A stretch of 64,000 nucleotides of DNA from Pocillopora verrucosa (taxonomy: Eukaryota; Cnidaria; Anthozoa; Scleractinia; Pocilloporidae): positions 13,192,743 through 13,256,742 of the forward strand of contig NC_089316.1 of the NCBI RefSeq assembly GCF_036669915.1, given 5' to 3'. This document shows positions 45,490-59,300 of the stretch, one piece after another; position 1 is the stretch's first letter, and the number at the start of each line of letters is the position of its first letter. Under the pieces are notes generated by a model. That model was not told the DNA's origin. It did not search any database and was given only the letters and a program-made list of their open reading frames with translations. The translations under genes and the position numbers were made by a program.

Positions 45490-47069
45490 ATGAGAGTTAT
45501 ATCGGCTTTATGGTTAACGTATCAGAGATATCTCACCACACATCCATGGAAAACTCAAACTCTGACTACTGGTGAGGTTAACCAAATTTATGTTTACACC
45601 CTTTTTACAACGACAGAATGTCTGCTTGGTCTAACTGAAGGGTCAAACCTTCGTCCGGTATTCGACTGTTTGACTGTTCGATATATCATTTAGAAATTTT
45701 TAAGCGTTTCTCGGTATACCCTTTAGAAATTGTTGGTGCTTTAGACTTCGAGTTGAGAGGTTCGGGTTCGGGACTTGGCCCGGGTCATTGCGCCTTGTTC
45801 GTTAGTTTCACAGTGCCTAGAGTCTCCACTCAGGAGTATAAATGAGTCCACCGGTGAATTGTCAGGGAATTGTAACTTTCGAAGATTTCATCGTTCAAAT
45901 TCCTGTCCAACGGGGCCAAAATTGTGTTCAACTGCTCCAGCCAAGCGCCAGATTTTATCGTCATTTTTTATGTCTAAGGCAAGATTATAGCCACCATGAT
46001 TTTCTTGGAGACCTTTCTCTCTCTGAGCCATTTGTTAGTGAGAGTGAACTTTTTATCTTTAATATGAAAAGATATATCACGTTTATTCTGCTGGAAAGAC
46101 TTGAGTTCCAGTTCAAATTCCCCACCCCCCAAGTGGGGAAGTAATATTGAGGCCTTGAATTGTTTGATGCATAACCCCCAAATCTGTGTGGAGATTATAC
46201 AGTGAGTTTATATTTGACATGTTTTGTGCACTTTGAGGATCAGCAATTTTGATGAACCCCCTGAATAAGTGAAACATGCAAATATTGTAAATTTGATTTT
46301 ATTTTATGTTTTCACCCTGAGCTGGTGGAAAACCTCACAGAATCTTTAAAGATCTTTAAGGATTGTCAAAGACCTGTCAAAGATCTTTAAAAGCAAGGCT
46401 CTTTAAGAAACAAAAGATTTTTTTTCTTGCATTGAACTCAGGCTATTAATTAATGCAAGGTATACAGATCTATATCTAACCAATCTCACCTCTTCTTGAT
46501 AAATCATTCAGTTTTTTTGCTTTTGCAATGTTCTCATTTCAGCTGTGATGTTTAGTACAAGTGACATCTTGACTCAACAAATTATCGAAAAAAAGGGATT
46601 GCATCACGATTTTAGAAGAACACTTCGGATGTACATAATGGGAGTCATTATTGGGCCTATTCAAAGGACATGGTTTTTAACACTTGAGCGCCTTCTACCA
46701 CCTACATCCAAGATGCAAATTCTCAAGAAACTTATAGTAGACCAAACAATTTATGGTCCTTTTATAATATTTTTCTTCTACAGCTTATCAGGGACACTGT
46801 CTGGGAAAGATATTAGTGAGATCAAGGAAGTTATTGAAGAGAAGTACCTTAGAACTTTGATCACAGGTTACAAAGTGTGGCCATTTGTACAAGCAATTAA
46901 TTTTACTCTTGTCCCTGTTCAATTGCGAGCTAATTTTGTTCAAGGGGTGTCTCTTGGTTGGAATATGTACTTATCCTGGATGGTAAACAAACCTGTGAAC
47001 AGCTTAACCCTCACTCATGACAGTCTAGGGGAAAAGAACCCAGACTTTTCTGTGGACTCTGATATATGA
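45490..47069 (+). CDS. MPV17: MPV17-family inner mitochondrial membrane protein, copy A
   Basis: Two exons, 45490-45571 and 46543-47069, phase 1, 202 residues (human MPV17 176). Exon 1 gives ALWLTYQRYLTTHPWKTQTL, parallel to the human [20 protein letters not shown]. Exon 2 has the family core: DILTQQIIEKKGL, GVIIGPIQRTWFLTLERLLP, LKKLIVDQTIYGP, LITGYKVWPFVQAINFTLVP and WNMYLSWMVNKPV, with four hydrophobic segments. MPV17 is an inner-membrane channel-like protein whose loss causes mitochondrial DNA depletion in vertebrates. The last 23 or so residues after NKPV are outside the family core and come from sequence that is tandemly duplicated downstream. A related gene lies at the right edge of the window in opposite orientation. 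Confidence 0.92.
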
Positions 47070-47545
47070 AAAGCTGTGTAGATTACAAACTTATTGCATC
47101 GTTGCATTTTAAATACTTTAAATATTACATATATTTATTTAGTTTTCTAATAGATTTGTGTAGCAATGGTATCATCAATGCCTTAATCCTCGGTGCTGAG
47201 GTGTAGGTTTAAAATTTTGGTAAATCTAACTGGAAAATATGCAGACTTCATGTAAAATTAAATTAAATGCAACCGTAACCCTAACTCATGACAGCCATGG
47301 GGAAATGAACCTAGACTTTTCTGTGGAATCTGATATTAGAAAAGCTGTGTAGAGTACAAACTTATTGTATCATTGTATTTTAAATACTTTACTAAAAACT
47401 TGTATAAGTTTCTTATAGATTGGTGTAGCAGTAGCATCATCAATGTCTTAATCCTCAGGGTGGAGGTGTAGGTGTAGGTGTAGGTTCAAAATTGATATTT
47501 ATCTAAATGAAAAATATGCAGACTGCATGTAAAATGAATGTAATT
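47003..47545. repeat. Tandem duplication covering the MPV17 copy A stop and 3' flank
   Basis: Unit of about 271-277 bases. Copy 1 starts inside the last codons (taaccctcactcatgacag) and copy 2 at 47276 (taaccctaactcatgacag). Both contain ttttctgtgga, gaaaagctgtgtaga, catcatcaatg, cttaatcctc and aaaatatgcagact. Copy 2 also has a short gtgtag triplication. Confidence 0.9.
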
Positions 47546-50375
47546 TGCAATAATATTTCAAGGCTGACATGCCTGTTGTATGTTTAATTTGACGATCAAC
47601 TTCAATAACATATTTTTCTTAGTCACTCCACAGTATAGCAACAATGCTTGGTATTTCTATCATCAGTAGTTTGAACAACCCAATATTCCTTTACTTCTGT
47701 ATTTAGGATATAAGTTACATAAGTTGTGTGATGATGATGATGAGTGATGAGATAAGAAAAGAAACATCAAATACTTAACCCATAATAACTTACCAGTACA
47801 GCTGGTTGGGGTGTGAATGCATTTAATTTTTTTTCCATTTATTGTAAGTTGTAGTGACATTGTTACTTTTTTTGGCTTTTGGGGGCCAATTTTTTTGACA
47901 GATTGGTTCCTGAAAATTTCAGTAGCAACCTCAAAATTCCAATTTCAGCCCCCTCATACCCGGTGTTTAAAATGAGTGAAATAAGTGTAGAACAAAAACC
48001 CATGGCCTCAAGGGGTATCTGGGTGAACACCAGTTATACAGTCCAGCTAGTATTAAGCAGTCACCTTGTAATAAGTGCTCAATTTTTGAAGTTCCAAATT
48101 TGTTTCCTCTTAATCCCTTTACTAAAGAGATAAAAAACATGCCAAGTGCATGTGGCATAAGGCGGGTGCTTTATGGAAATTTAATGAACTCATTCTTACC
48201 GATCACAGTGCACGCATTTCTTTGAACATTAATAATAAGTCCCAAAGGCCTATTTTATTGTTTTCACCTGTATTGAACAGTCACTGAAAGCAGAACTACT
48301 CAAATAAAACTAAAAATAATCTTTCAAGTAACTTTGAATCCGTGTTTCTCACCCAGAATCCAGGTAGTATTTTTGAGCAAGATTCTGTGCGGGATTAAGT
48401 GGTCAATTATGGCATAAAGTGGTATTGTGTATGGTTTTTTTTAATACCACTAATCTGTGGAACCTGTTTTAAGTGGTCACTCTGCCATTTCCTGTGGGTG
48501 TCCGCTTAATACAGTGGTATTTGGAATAAGTGCTGGCTCTGGCTAAATAGTACTCACTATTTCCCACCTTGTGATATTGTGGAGAATTCTGAATTATGAT
48601 TCATTCCAAAAAAACCCTAGAAGCCATGTTTGTTTTTTTTATACTTATTTCAATCCTGCCTCTTTGATTACTGGCTACTTGACTAGGGGACTAAGAGGGG
48701 AATTTGGAGGAGGCTACTGGCTCTGAGATTTTCTACACTTTTGGTCTGCAAGTTTTTAATTTTATCAGGGAAATACTTACAACTCTTGCATCTGCTTCTG
48801 ACAATTTTCCAAGATAAATCATTTGGTTACCCAGTAGTCTGTAGGAGTCCTTAGCCAACAATTCAGGGCTAGTTCAGTTACAAATTACCCTTTATGCTTA
48901 AAAACACATCCATGAGTGTGTTTTTTTTGGCAGGTGGGCATCAATAAACCATTAGAGAGTAAGTAAAAACATGGTTTAGGGATAACGTTTTGTATGCTCG
49001 AATACATTTTCTTCTGCCATTCACTTGCATGAGGAATTTACTAAAATTTGAACTTAGGGTCAATCTTGCAGCTGAGCTCGAATCCTCATACTTATGAAAT
49101 TTAGTTACCCATGGAGACAAGAAAATTTGGTTTTCCCATGACCGTGTGACCGATTGTCTGGTTTACAGTTACTGTAGTACCTAAAAGGACTGTTATGGAT
49201 AGCAGTGACTGATGTTTTGACAACTTAAGTGAAAGTCATCATCAGAATCAAGTAGGAGTTATCTTTCAGTCAAAATCTGGTTTGTTTGAACTGATTGGTC
49301 AGTTTCTCCGTGATTTTACTACACATATTGACTGTAAGAGTAAAGAAGCATAGGTCAGTAGCAATCAGTCAGATTCGTTACGTTAGTTGAGATAGGTCTG
49401 TTTGGCTCGCTAACTGATAATAATCTCTCCAGGTAATTGGTTTTTCTTTGAGGCACACCTTCCCCTTGCTTTGTACTTTTCTGTTTCAAATTAGTAACTT
49501 TGAATGTTCTCAGCGAATTAAATAAATTATTACAAATTTCAACCTTTAATTAGTTGCTGTTTATTCATGTGCAAATTTAGTTTCAAGATAGATCATCCAA
49601 ATCCAAGGAAATACTGTCAAATTTTGTTTAAAATTAATGCGTACAATTATTTCCGGCATCTATTCATGCCTAACATAGGAGCCTCACGTAACTTTGTGTT
49701 CTGGAAGAAGCTTTCTTTGGTTCATCCACTCGTTAAACGTCCCAGATGAGCAATTCAAGATCTTCGCAAGAAGAAACTAAAATCAAACACAAACGAATAA
49801 ATAGGTGAGTTAATTAATCAAGAAACAAATGCCAAATACAAACAAAAAACCATTTTAAGAAAATAAGAGGCGATTAGAGCGCGCCCAAAAAATTGAATTT
49901 GACGTCCAGTTGCCGTCTGTGTCTCAAAAACGTCTGCGCTTAAGCGCCATAATTTTGGCCCTCGATCCTTGTCTTTCAAGAGCTCGAGCTGACATCCGTC
50001 CAGTATTGCCCAAGTGCTTTCTTGTTAAGACAGATGTAACCCCCTCCTTATCCAGGTCAGCTCAAATGAGCTTTGCTGTTACTTACGAAGTAAAACGAGA
50101 CCCGTCGACCGATCACCCAACAGAACTTTCTACGTAATATATAGGACGAAATAACAATATATGCGAGTTGAAGAAGTGATCAGTTTGCCACCACTAGGAA
50201 TGGAAACTACTGAGCATCAGATTATAGGCCGTGATTGAGGGCCAGGGTACCTTGAGCTGGCTTTGTACCCTTAGGATGATAATAAGCACTCATGAAAACC
50301 AAAAACACAATTGTTCCGTGTTTGCCCCCAAGTCTAGCAGACATTCTATTCATCTTAAAATACGGCTGTTCGTAC
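47070..50375. other. Intergenic; 3' part of the next minus-strand gene probably inside
   Basis: After the tandem duplication the sequence is AT-rich with repeat-like blocks around 48.37-48.55 kb (agtggt-rich, several internal near-copies) and 49.18-49.33 kb (tgacaacttaagtgaaagtcatcatcag type, common as a dispersed element). The unrecognised minus-strand gene must end somewhere left of 50376, but I could not define its last exon. Confidence 0.45.
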
Positions 50376-53300
50376 CTTAAGCGCCTCCAGTGTGGTTAAT
50401 GGGCACAGTTCATAGATGGGTAAGGATTGAACGATAAGACAAAGTTTAGCCTACAACAAACAACATTAAGACTGAAATGAGAACAACTGATTTACAGTCA
50501 AAGTAGATAGAGAAGCACCACAAACCGATCACTTGGAACGTATAGTTCACTTTGTTCCTGCAGTCAAATTAAAAGTTTCATAGCTCCGTGTATACTGAGA
50601 AATTACTTTAGAGACACTTCAACTTCTCATAAAGTTGCCAGCCGAAAACGAGCCATCCTGAATTTTGAATGAAGAAAATCACAGGAATACGATAATATAA
50701 ACATCCATAAAATTGAGTATGCCTTGGAAAATTGTTGCATTAACAATCACCGCCCATCACGCTTCTAGGGATACAGACTCCAAGTAATGGCCTGATATTC
50801 AAACAGTTTTGTGTCAGCACCAAATGGCCATCAGTCGAGTGGATTTTTCTCGTAGCTTGAAAAATCAACTCAAGAACAAACCTGGACAAAAGGCAGCGTG
50901 GTGATGTCATCAACAGCAAATGGATATAACTTGTTTAAAAGGATGATCACCTCTGCTTCGCTGGCAACTCCAAGTTCTTTGGCCTCATTCTCCAAATCCT
51001 CGTACCTATTAAGTGAACAAATGCTTAACCAGAGAGGAATGAATAGGATGCACGGGATCCTTCTTGATTTAGAAAAAAAAACCTTAAAAAAGTCGCACCA
51101 TAGTAACATCCTAAAATGGTTCTAAATTCCAAGAAGACATTGACGTAAAAATTTCCCGAAAAAAAATGTTGCACAAGTCCTTGTTACCTCTGAAACTATT
51201 TTCAAAGCTGCAAAAATCAGATTATTGGAGGCTTTACTATTTACTATTGTTTGTAAAACAATATTTGATTCAGCTTCTATGAAGAGACGAATGTCAGACT
51301 CTTACACCTTGCGAAAGTTCATCCTGATCTTACTGTCACCTACTGCCACTCATTTTGCTTTCATCTTTAACCCTCCTTATGCCTTGTATGCTTTTGGTTT
51401 TATCTTGATTATTTTTATGGTTTTGAATTTTTCTTTGTTCATTTATGTACCTCCTGTGTTCACTACCCTCGTAAGGTGTGGTTTTGGTTTTCTCCCATAT
51501 CCTCAAACACGAAACTTACCACGTCAATCTTGGTGCTATCAATTTCTATTCGACCACAGCCTCCTTTAGTTTTTTCTAACATTTTAACTGCAGCTTTTTG
51601 TCGTGATATGGAGAATATAAACTTTTATAAATCCCGGCATTTTTTTTATCTATTTATCATCAATTTTCCTACGTTATTTACCATGGAGCGCTTTTAACAT
51701 CTTCCTTGTCGGAATCTTGAATGATCTCACGGCCTGCTTGTTGCACTCTTTGTAAATCCACTGGAAAGACCGAAGATGGATCAACCGCCTGGACTTTTGA
51801 AATAAACGAATGCTTTTCATTCCTGTTCGATTAATAAAATTAAAAGACTATATAAGTCATGATTTTGGACCTCACTGGAATCTTCCCAGGGAGCTGAAGG
51901 ACAAACGTTTTTGAGATGCGGACGGCAGTTGGAAGTTAAAAAGTTCTCATGGTCTGCACAATTTCGTTTGCAACGTTTAAACGACGGCCTTATAGTCGAT
52001 AAATTGGCGTCAAAAGACACCACAATAAATAATATTCTTCTTCCGCCTGCTGTCCGCGTCTCTTAAACGTCTCTGCTTGAGTTCTTTTCCAGAAGACGAC
52101 CGCTTCCATCCAGCATTAAAAGTAAGAAGCTAACGAGGAAAATATCTCATATAAGTATATACCACACTAAAGAATTGGTCCATGCTTAGCGCGCGTATAT
52201 TGAGTTATGGATGTACGCGGAAAGTTTGGAGAGCACGAGAAAAGCGTAAGAGTTGTTCGAGGCGCAGCCAAAGACAAAATAGTACGTCAAGAGTTTAATT
52301 TCTGACCATATTTCAGCAAAAGAAATAAACTTTAAGTTTTTGGTATCTCTATGGTATATACTAATCAAGAACAAGTATCCACCTCAGTGTTGGTGAAAGT
52401 GGCGAATATTTACCCCCACTTTGTAAGTAGTTGGACACTATTCTGACGAATTCCAAACTGAGAATTCGTAGCACGATATTCTCAATTCTTGAAATTCAAA
52501 GCCCTTGTAAGCTTTATAAGAACAATTGATAATTAACAAACTAAGATTCATCAAAGCCCAAAGTTATACAACTTCAGTTTAAACTGAGGAAAGATCTCTA
52601 CGCATTACATTTTGAAGAGTTTGAGCTTTCATTGGTTTTATTTCCTGAGGCAGAGAAGAAGCTAGCTGAATGAAAGTGTCAGATGTATTTTGCTTTAATC
52701 TCAGATAAGAGGAAGCAATGCTTTACCCTTAGGCAGCCTTTTATTCTACCTAGATGAGCACCACGAAATCCTAACTAAGGCATCCCTTAAGCTCATGACA
52801 ACGGCGGATGACAACTTGTTGTGCCAGTTTTGCTTGTTGTTTGTTGTGTCAAGATGACAAACCTGTTGATCTCGGTGAGTTTTTTTCTGACTCGCTCAGC
52901 AGACCTTGCTTGAATTTTTTCAAAACCTTCTCGGATCGTATCGCACAAAGAGTTTTCAGATTTTGAAGAAGACTTCTTTAAGCTGTACAATACATAAGAC
53001 ACAAACCCCAATATGTTAAAAATATCTTCATTATTTGCAGTTATTGTATGATACACACAAAGAAAAAGACGAAAAGGCCAGTTTACCTAATTAAATCATA
53101 GACAAATAGAACAAAACCAGCGAGATTCTACTCAGCGGTACATTTTACTGATTCGTCTATCTGTCCGTCTGAATGGGTGTCTTTGCATATGTACATGTCT
53201 TTTTATCTGTTTGTCCATCTAGTAGTCATTTGATCTGTCTGTTTATCTTATAGCCTGTTAGTTCGTTTTTCTGTCCGTTTGTCCGTCTCTTTGTTTTTGC

Positions 53301-56300
53301 GTTGGTCCATCTGCCTGCCTTACACTCAGTCTTTCTGCTTTCCTGTGCTCAAGTTAGCCTCTCTGTTTGTCTGTTGCCGGGTCAAGCTGTCTGTCTCTCA
53401 ACCTACCCGAGTGTAAAGGGATTACGTCTCTAAGAAAACCGTGGTGCTGCGTCGGTGGGGTAGTGATCGAAGCAAGATATTTTGGTTTTATCAACTGAGT
53501 TGGAAATGAAAATTGGCCACCGTTACGAGTTTCAAAGCTGACGTTTCGAACGTTGACCCATCGTCATATAAACATTTCGAAAATGTCTTGCTGCTCATCG
53601 AACTCAGTTCATGATAAACGCCAACCTTACCCGTTGCTCACTCTCTAAGTAAAGACAGATTGCTCGACTCTCTCCAAAAGTGATGTTTAGACAAGCAATA
53701 AATCATGTATTTAAAGACGTAAGCTTCGCTCTGCCATAGGCCTAATGCTCGAAACTGTCAGCTTTGAAACTCGTTGCAGTGGCCAATTTACATTTTAAAC
53801 TCAGTTGATAAAACCACTTCATTAATATGTAAGCCTGTTTGTCTCAGGTTTTCTGAAATGAATTGTACGTGGAAACTGAACAAACCGTCTCTTCGGAAAT
53901 TGTCCTTTGGGGCCATTCTCCTTTGCATCTGGAAAACAAGAGAGAGAAAGTTTGCGCTATGTTTAAAACACATTAGCCGAATTCCTCTAGTATAGAAATA
54001 TCCCTCGAGTTTGAGTGCCAGAGCCCCTATATTGTTATATTGTAATGTTGTGGGATAAATCAAGTTTTTCTTGTTGTGTTTCTGACGTTGGAGATAGACC
54101 TACATGTATGATTTGAACCCACGTATGGAAAGAACTCAAAAGCTCACTTTTCTCTGCAGAGGCAACCTGGTGCCAAATAGGAAGCTGATCCTTGGCGTCA
54201 CTTGCTTGAGCGGCTCCATTCTGAATGACTTGCAGCATTCCACCATGTCGCCTGTTAAGACGTAAAATTTGACAATGTTTCAGTGTTAAAGCATCATGTA
54301 ATTATAAGTAGCCGTGCGTGTGAGGTAATTACGAAGATTTACCCTATCAAAGATTATGTATATTCAATTTTATTTCCCGCATCGTTTTTTTGGTCGCATA
54401 GAGACTCTAAAGCTTTGATCAATAACGCTGAAAAATTAACGATGGACGTCGCCATTTTGAAAACAAGTCAGTAACCAGGCCACACATGTAGAACTACGAC
54501 GGGCGGTTCAAAAACAGCTGCTGTCCTATTTTTCACTTCTAAAAACTCAAAAATAAATGAAATACGAAAAATTAAATTATTTGTGTTCTGAAATTATTCA
54601 ATTTAGCGCCCGGAGTGCTTATTTACTTTTGGTACCTCAACAGATTGATCAGTGCTTTTACTGGAACCGAATAGGGGCGTGTATTAGAAAAGGGCCGCTT
54701 ATTGGAATAAAGGTGCTTACTCAACAGGGGCGCTCATTGACAAAAAAACAATTTGAGGGGGGCACTCATTGGAAGTAGGGCGCTAAATCGAATCGTTACG
54801 GTAGTCGAGAATATCGTTTTTGAGGCCCTTTTTGCTGCAGATCGCCAGGAGATGGAGAAAAAGGAGACTTCTTTAGGTAACATGCTGGAGCATGGTTGCT
54901 GAGCAAGATTAAAATGGAAGCATCCGCTTACCACTGGACACTATTTATAATAATGGTGTTCAGTGGCTGCAGTACGCTACTAATCGTAACAGTATGTGCA
55001 TGGTGGTTACCAGCACAGAGTAAAGATGTTATTCCTTTGTTTCCCAGAAGCAATACGATGAATACTGATGAAAAGATATCTATCCAATCCTCAGTAATAG
55101 CAATTAAGAAAAGGGTGATGTTTTATTGGAAGAGTGACTGTGAAATTTTGGACGTAAAAGATTTTCAGGTATATCTCTAGCTATGACATTTGTATGATTC
55201 ACTCAGCGCTGTGCATGACAAAAGCATTTCTTGACGATATTACCCAAGTAACCTGTTTACGAAAGCATTGGCTTTCAGAGTAAACTGTCATTTCATCATC
55301 GCTAGCTCTCATAGAACTGTGCACCTACCTCACTCTAACACCACCATAAACCATTTTCACTGAGTTTATAAAACTGGCTCTTGTTCCCTGGCTCTTAGCG
55401 CCCTGTTCTCCAGCTGGTCCACCCCTTATGGCTCCCGGCCACGCAGGAGCCTGAGATTGAGAAGATGGTTTATCTCCAGCTTCCAGTAGATCTTCCCACG
55501 TGTCAATCTTGTCAGACGTGTCTCTTGTCCTACAGATAACAAGTATTTACTTTAGTATCAACTAGAAGTTGAAGCAAGTGACTGACCTGCCATAAGAAGT
55601 TCTGTAAAACTGAGTTTCCGAGCGTTAGTACTTTTCCGAGACAAGGTATGAAGTGTTATCTTCTCTCTGAGCTGACAGGGGCCTGGCGCTTGAAAGGATA
55701 GCTTTCCAAAATTTACTGAGGTGGATGATCTATCCTTATTAACCACCGATGGATGGTTAACTGAGCATTTAAGTAGCCAGCTGACATAGTGCAGCAGTTT
55801 CTTTAGAGTCTAAATAGTTTCAAAACCACCACTCATTTATCTACTCATTCATTGATTCCTTCTCCATCCATCCAACCCTCATTTCATTCACTCACCTATT
55901 CGTGCATTTATTCAATTATTCATTTATTTAATCTATCTGCACATTACTCCTTCCTATGTGTGCGTGCCCGTTCTTCCGCTTTTTCATTCATCTATCTATT
56001 TACACAGTACTTCTTCTTTTCTTTCTTTTTTTTTATTCTGTCATTGATTCATTTAAAGTTCATTTAAATAAATGGATCATTTAAAAAGCGGTCCATCTAC
56101 TGATCAATCATCATCGATCTATTTCTCCCATTGATCACTATATGTAAGACAGAAAAAAAACCTCAATTTGCGTCCAAAGACAGATGCCCTGGACTCAGTG
56201 CGTCCAGATCCAGCAATTCCAGGGCGGAATATAGAAGAAGGCGAATCATAAAAAAAGCTTGCGCGTGTGTTCATCTGAGGAGACAACTGGTGATCATGAT

Positions 56301-59300
56301 CCATACGGGAAACTGTAGCATCCGTGGAGGATCTTTGAGGACCGCGTGACTGAAGTTGCACGTGGGTCATATTCCTTGTGTGTCTCAGGGGCTTTCCTTT
56401 TTGATCCGTCGAAATCACTATTTTGAGTGTCCTAATAAAGTCCTTTGACAACGGCACCTGCAAGTTAATTAAGTCTACACCTGGTTACATTCCATAGAGC
56501 TGGAAAGTGACAATGTTCATTTAGCGTACCCCGTACAACTTGTTCGCTAAACCTGATAGGACTTTGGTCATTCCCTACGATTAGTCAGAGTACAGACGCG
56601 CATCAGACGTCATGGAAAGTTATTTACCTTACAGTGTTCTTGAGTTATTTATTGTAGAAGGAAAGGCTTCCGTATAACTCACTCTATTCTGAAACAAAAC
56701 TGTAATTCCAAAAGAAATCTGTTGATGGCTGTTTGAACGTATACTTTTCAAAAATATGGCCTACGATTTTTAAACTAAGATAACCTTTTTTCGTAACAAA
56801 GAAGTTCTTTATCATCAATTTTCGTAGTCGCCAAGCACTTAAAGTAGTTTTACGATTTTTTTAATAAAAATTCCCCTTTTTACCTTGGTGCGTAAATCTT
56901 TTGTCCTGAGATTATACACATAGCACAGCAAAGTGTGCAGACTTCTGAGTTTACCGCTAAAGTTACGAACATACCGATCGTGTACATCCCTAAAACGAAA
57001 CATAACAACTGTCAAACTCTCTTTTGTGGCTCGTGATCTTTTCAACACAAAGTGAGCTGATACTGTGAAGCTATTTTTGGGCATCAAACGGCTTACAATA
57101 TTAATACAAGGCGTGATTTTCTTATTGGTCGATTTCGTCATTTGAGTTGATGAGATTGACTGGTATCTAAAGTCCAGGAGTTTCTCTGTCAGGGGATGGT
57201 TGCCATCAAACTAGGAGAATAGAAAACTTACCAGTGCTGAGGAGCGAGGACTGGTACTCCGGCTCCTAAATTGGTTGCTAAACCTTTGAGCTGCAATAGT
57301 GCTGATGTCACAATATGTAGGACGTTTATTCCATATCATTCTACTTGCTTTTTGTGGTATGGTATCTCAAAGACTTCTTTGTAGGTCAATTAATTGAGTA
57401 TCCGAACGCAGAATTGAAATTAGGTCGAAAACAAATCCACGCGGGTAAGTCAGATTAATGCAAGTCCTTACAGCAGGGACCAGTTATTGCTTAATAACTT
57501 ACCTCTGATCAATAACCTCTTCCTCGTGTTCTGATTTTATCTCACTGGGGAAGGCGGCAATCAACTCTTCCCCAACCCCTGATGTGTCAGTTCCGTCAGA
57601 TGACCTGAGCTTGTTCATCATTTTCTTGGTTTTATTCGGAGACACACTTGATGGCTCCGTCATCAGCAACTGACCTTGAGGGCCCTTCATGACATCCACC
57701 ACCTACATAGAGATATGATATATTCTTTTAAATGCGCATGTGTGTTACGAGGTAAAAGTTGAAGTGACCCAGAAAAAATAGTAAACACAGCAAGAATTGT
57801 TCGCCAGTGGCCAGTTAGATTTGAGATTGTCAATTCCCTCGTCACGTAATGAGAGACAAGGAAAACTTTTACTCTAAATGGCTGTTTTGATTACTGTACG
57901 GTAAAGGTTAAGTCAGTTCCCGAGCCAAGAGGCTCACCCAGCCGGAGCTTATCCCAGTTTCTTTTACGTAAAAGCGACCGAGAGTATCACTACCCTCCCC
58001 CCCTCCTCTTGGATGGGTGCCAGTCTATCGCAAGGATACCCCCCAGCATTTCATCAGGCTTCCCTGAAAATTTGCCAGTACCCATTTATTTTCCTGAATG
58101 GTGAGAGGCACTGTGAGAGTTACTTGTTTTGCCCAAGAACACAACACATTGACCGAGCCATAGGTCCCGTGCCCGGACCTCTCGACCCAGTCCACCGCAT
58201 CAACCATAAGGCTACCACGTGTCCCGCTTTGAACATTATGACAGACACTCAAAAAGAGTCTTCGCATGTTAAGACAGATAACTAACCGTAGACATGATAT
58301 TCTTTTTGTTCAGACATTCTTTAAATGACTGCCCGGCTCGCACGGCTGCAAGTCTGTCTCGACTCTGGCACAACTTTTCCTTTATTTCACACAATCCCGC
58401 TTGATCTTGCAACGAGAGTGATTTTCGCTTCTTGCTTACATCAGATTTCTATTTTATTCGAAATAAATCAAAGGATAAATGAAAGCATACCAATGTGACC
58501 TCTACAAGCTACACTTACACAAGTCATTATCAATCCGGGGAAAGGGTGGGATGTGGAAGATTTTGGGGGAATTACATAATCCTTGCGCGTTTCGGAGGCG
58601 GATCAGTCGTCGTCAACGGAGTATAAACGGACGACTGTAGAAATTTGACTGCCAATCTACTGACAATGGGGGGGGGGGGTTATAAAAAGATTACAGAACC
58701 ATATGGGAGGATCAGGTAAAATTTATGGTGACAAAATAAACATCAATATTTGAATCAAATATGAGCAAAGATTCTGAGGGAAAAAATTTCGCATTTTAAC
58801 TGTATAAATTTTTTACCCACACCCTTCCCAACTTTCTAATACATATGTCCCTTCTCTAAACGATTTCTCATCTGGAAGAACTAAAAATTAATTACACCCC
58901 TAAGGGCCTCTAAGAGCATCCGCGAGATGTAATTCTGTTGACGCGCAAATCAATTAGTAGGCAAATTCATTGAACATGCCTTTTGAGCAGTACTCTCTGT
59001 GTCTGTTTCTTCCTTTTTTTCCTTTTCGTTCGAGTCGACCACAACACTGACATTACACTAGAGGTGAAAACAAGGTAAGTTAGTAAGTTGGTTCGTTTCG
59101 CCAAACATGTAAGCGATGCCAAACTTGAGGTCAGACCTGCCATGCGGTACTTTATTTTATCAATAATATCTTTAATTCACATATAACAACACCATAAAGA
59201 ATCATTTTCTTGGGTAAAAATAATCTGAACGATAAGGAAGGTTCCCATAAAAAAGAAAGAAGATGGTACAGGATGCGAAATATTGAACAACAATTTTAAT

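Noticed and set aside
50526-50557. 32-base exon candidate (EQSELYVPSD) of the unrecognised gene
   Set aside because: It has good splice sites, but its end phase does not match the next exon, whereas 50882 joins 50450 directly in phase 0.
51225-51569. 114-codon hydrophobic plus-strand frame
   Set aside because: Lies in an intron of the minus-strand gene, T-rich composition explains the hydrophobicity, no family match.
51800-52130. Possible small exons bridging the phase gap (for example near 51868-51886 and 52090-52125)
   Set aside because: One has the wrong end phase and the other a weak donor; left unresolved.
54896-55180. Plus-strand frame with one membrane-like segment
   Set aside because: Starts well but is nested in an intron, ends without features and has no related sequence I know; too weak to call a gene.
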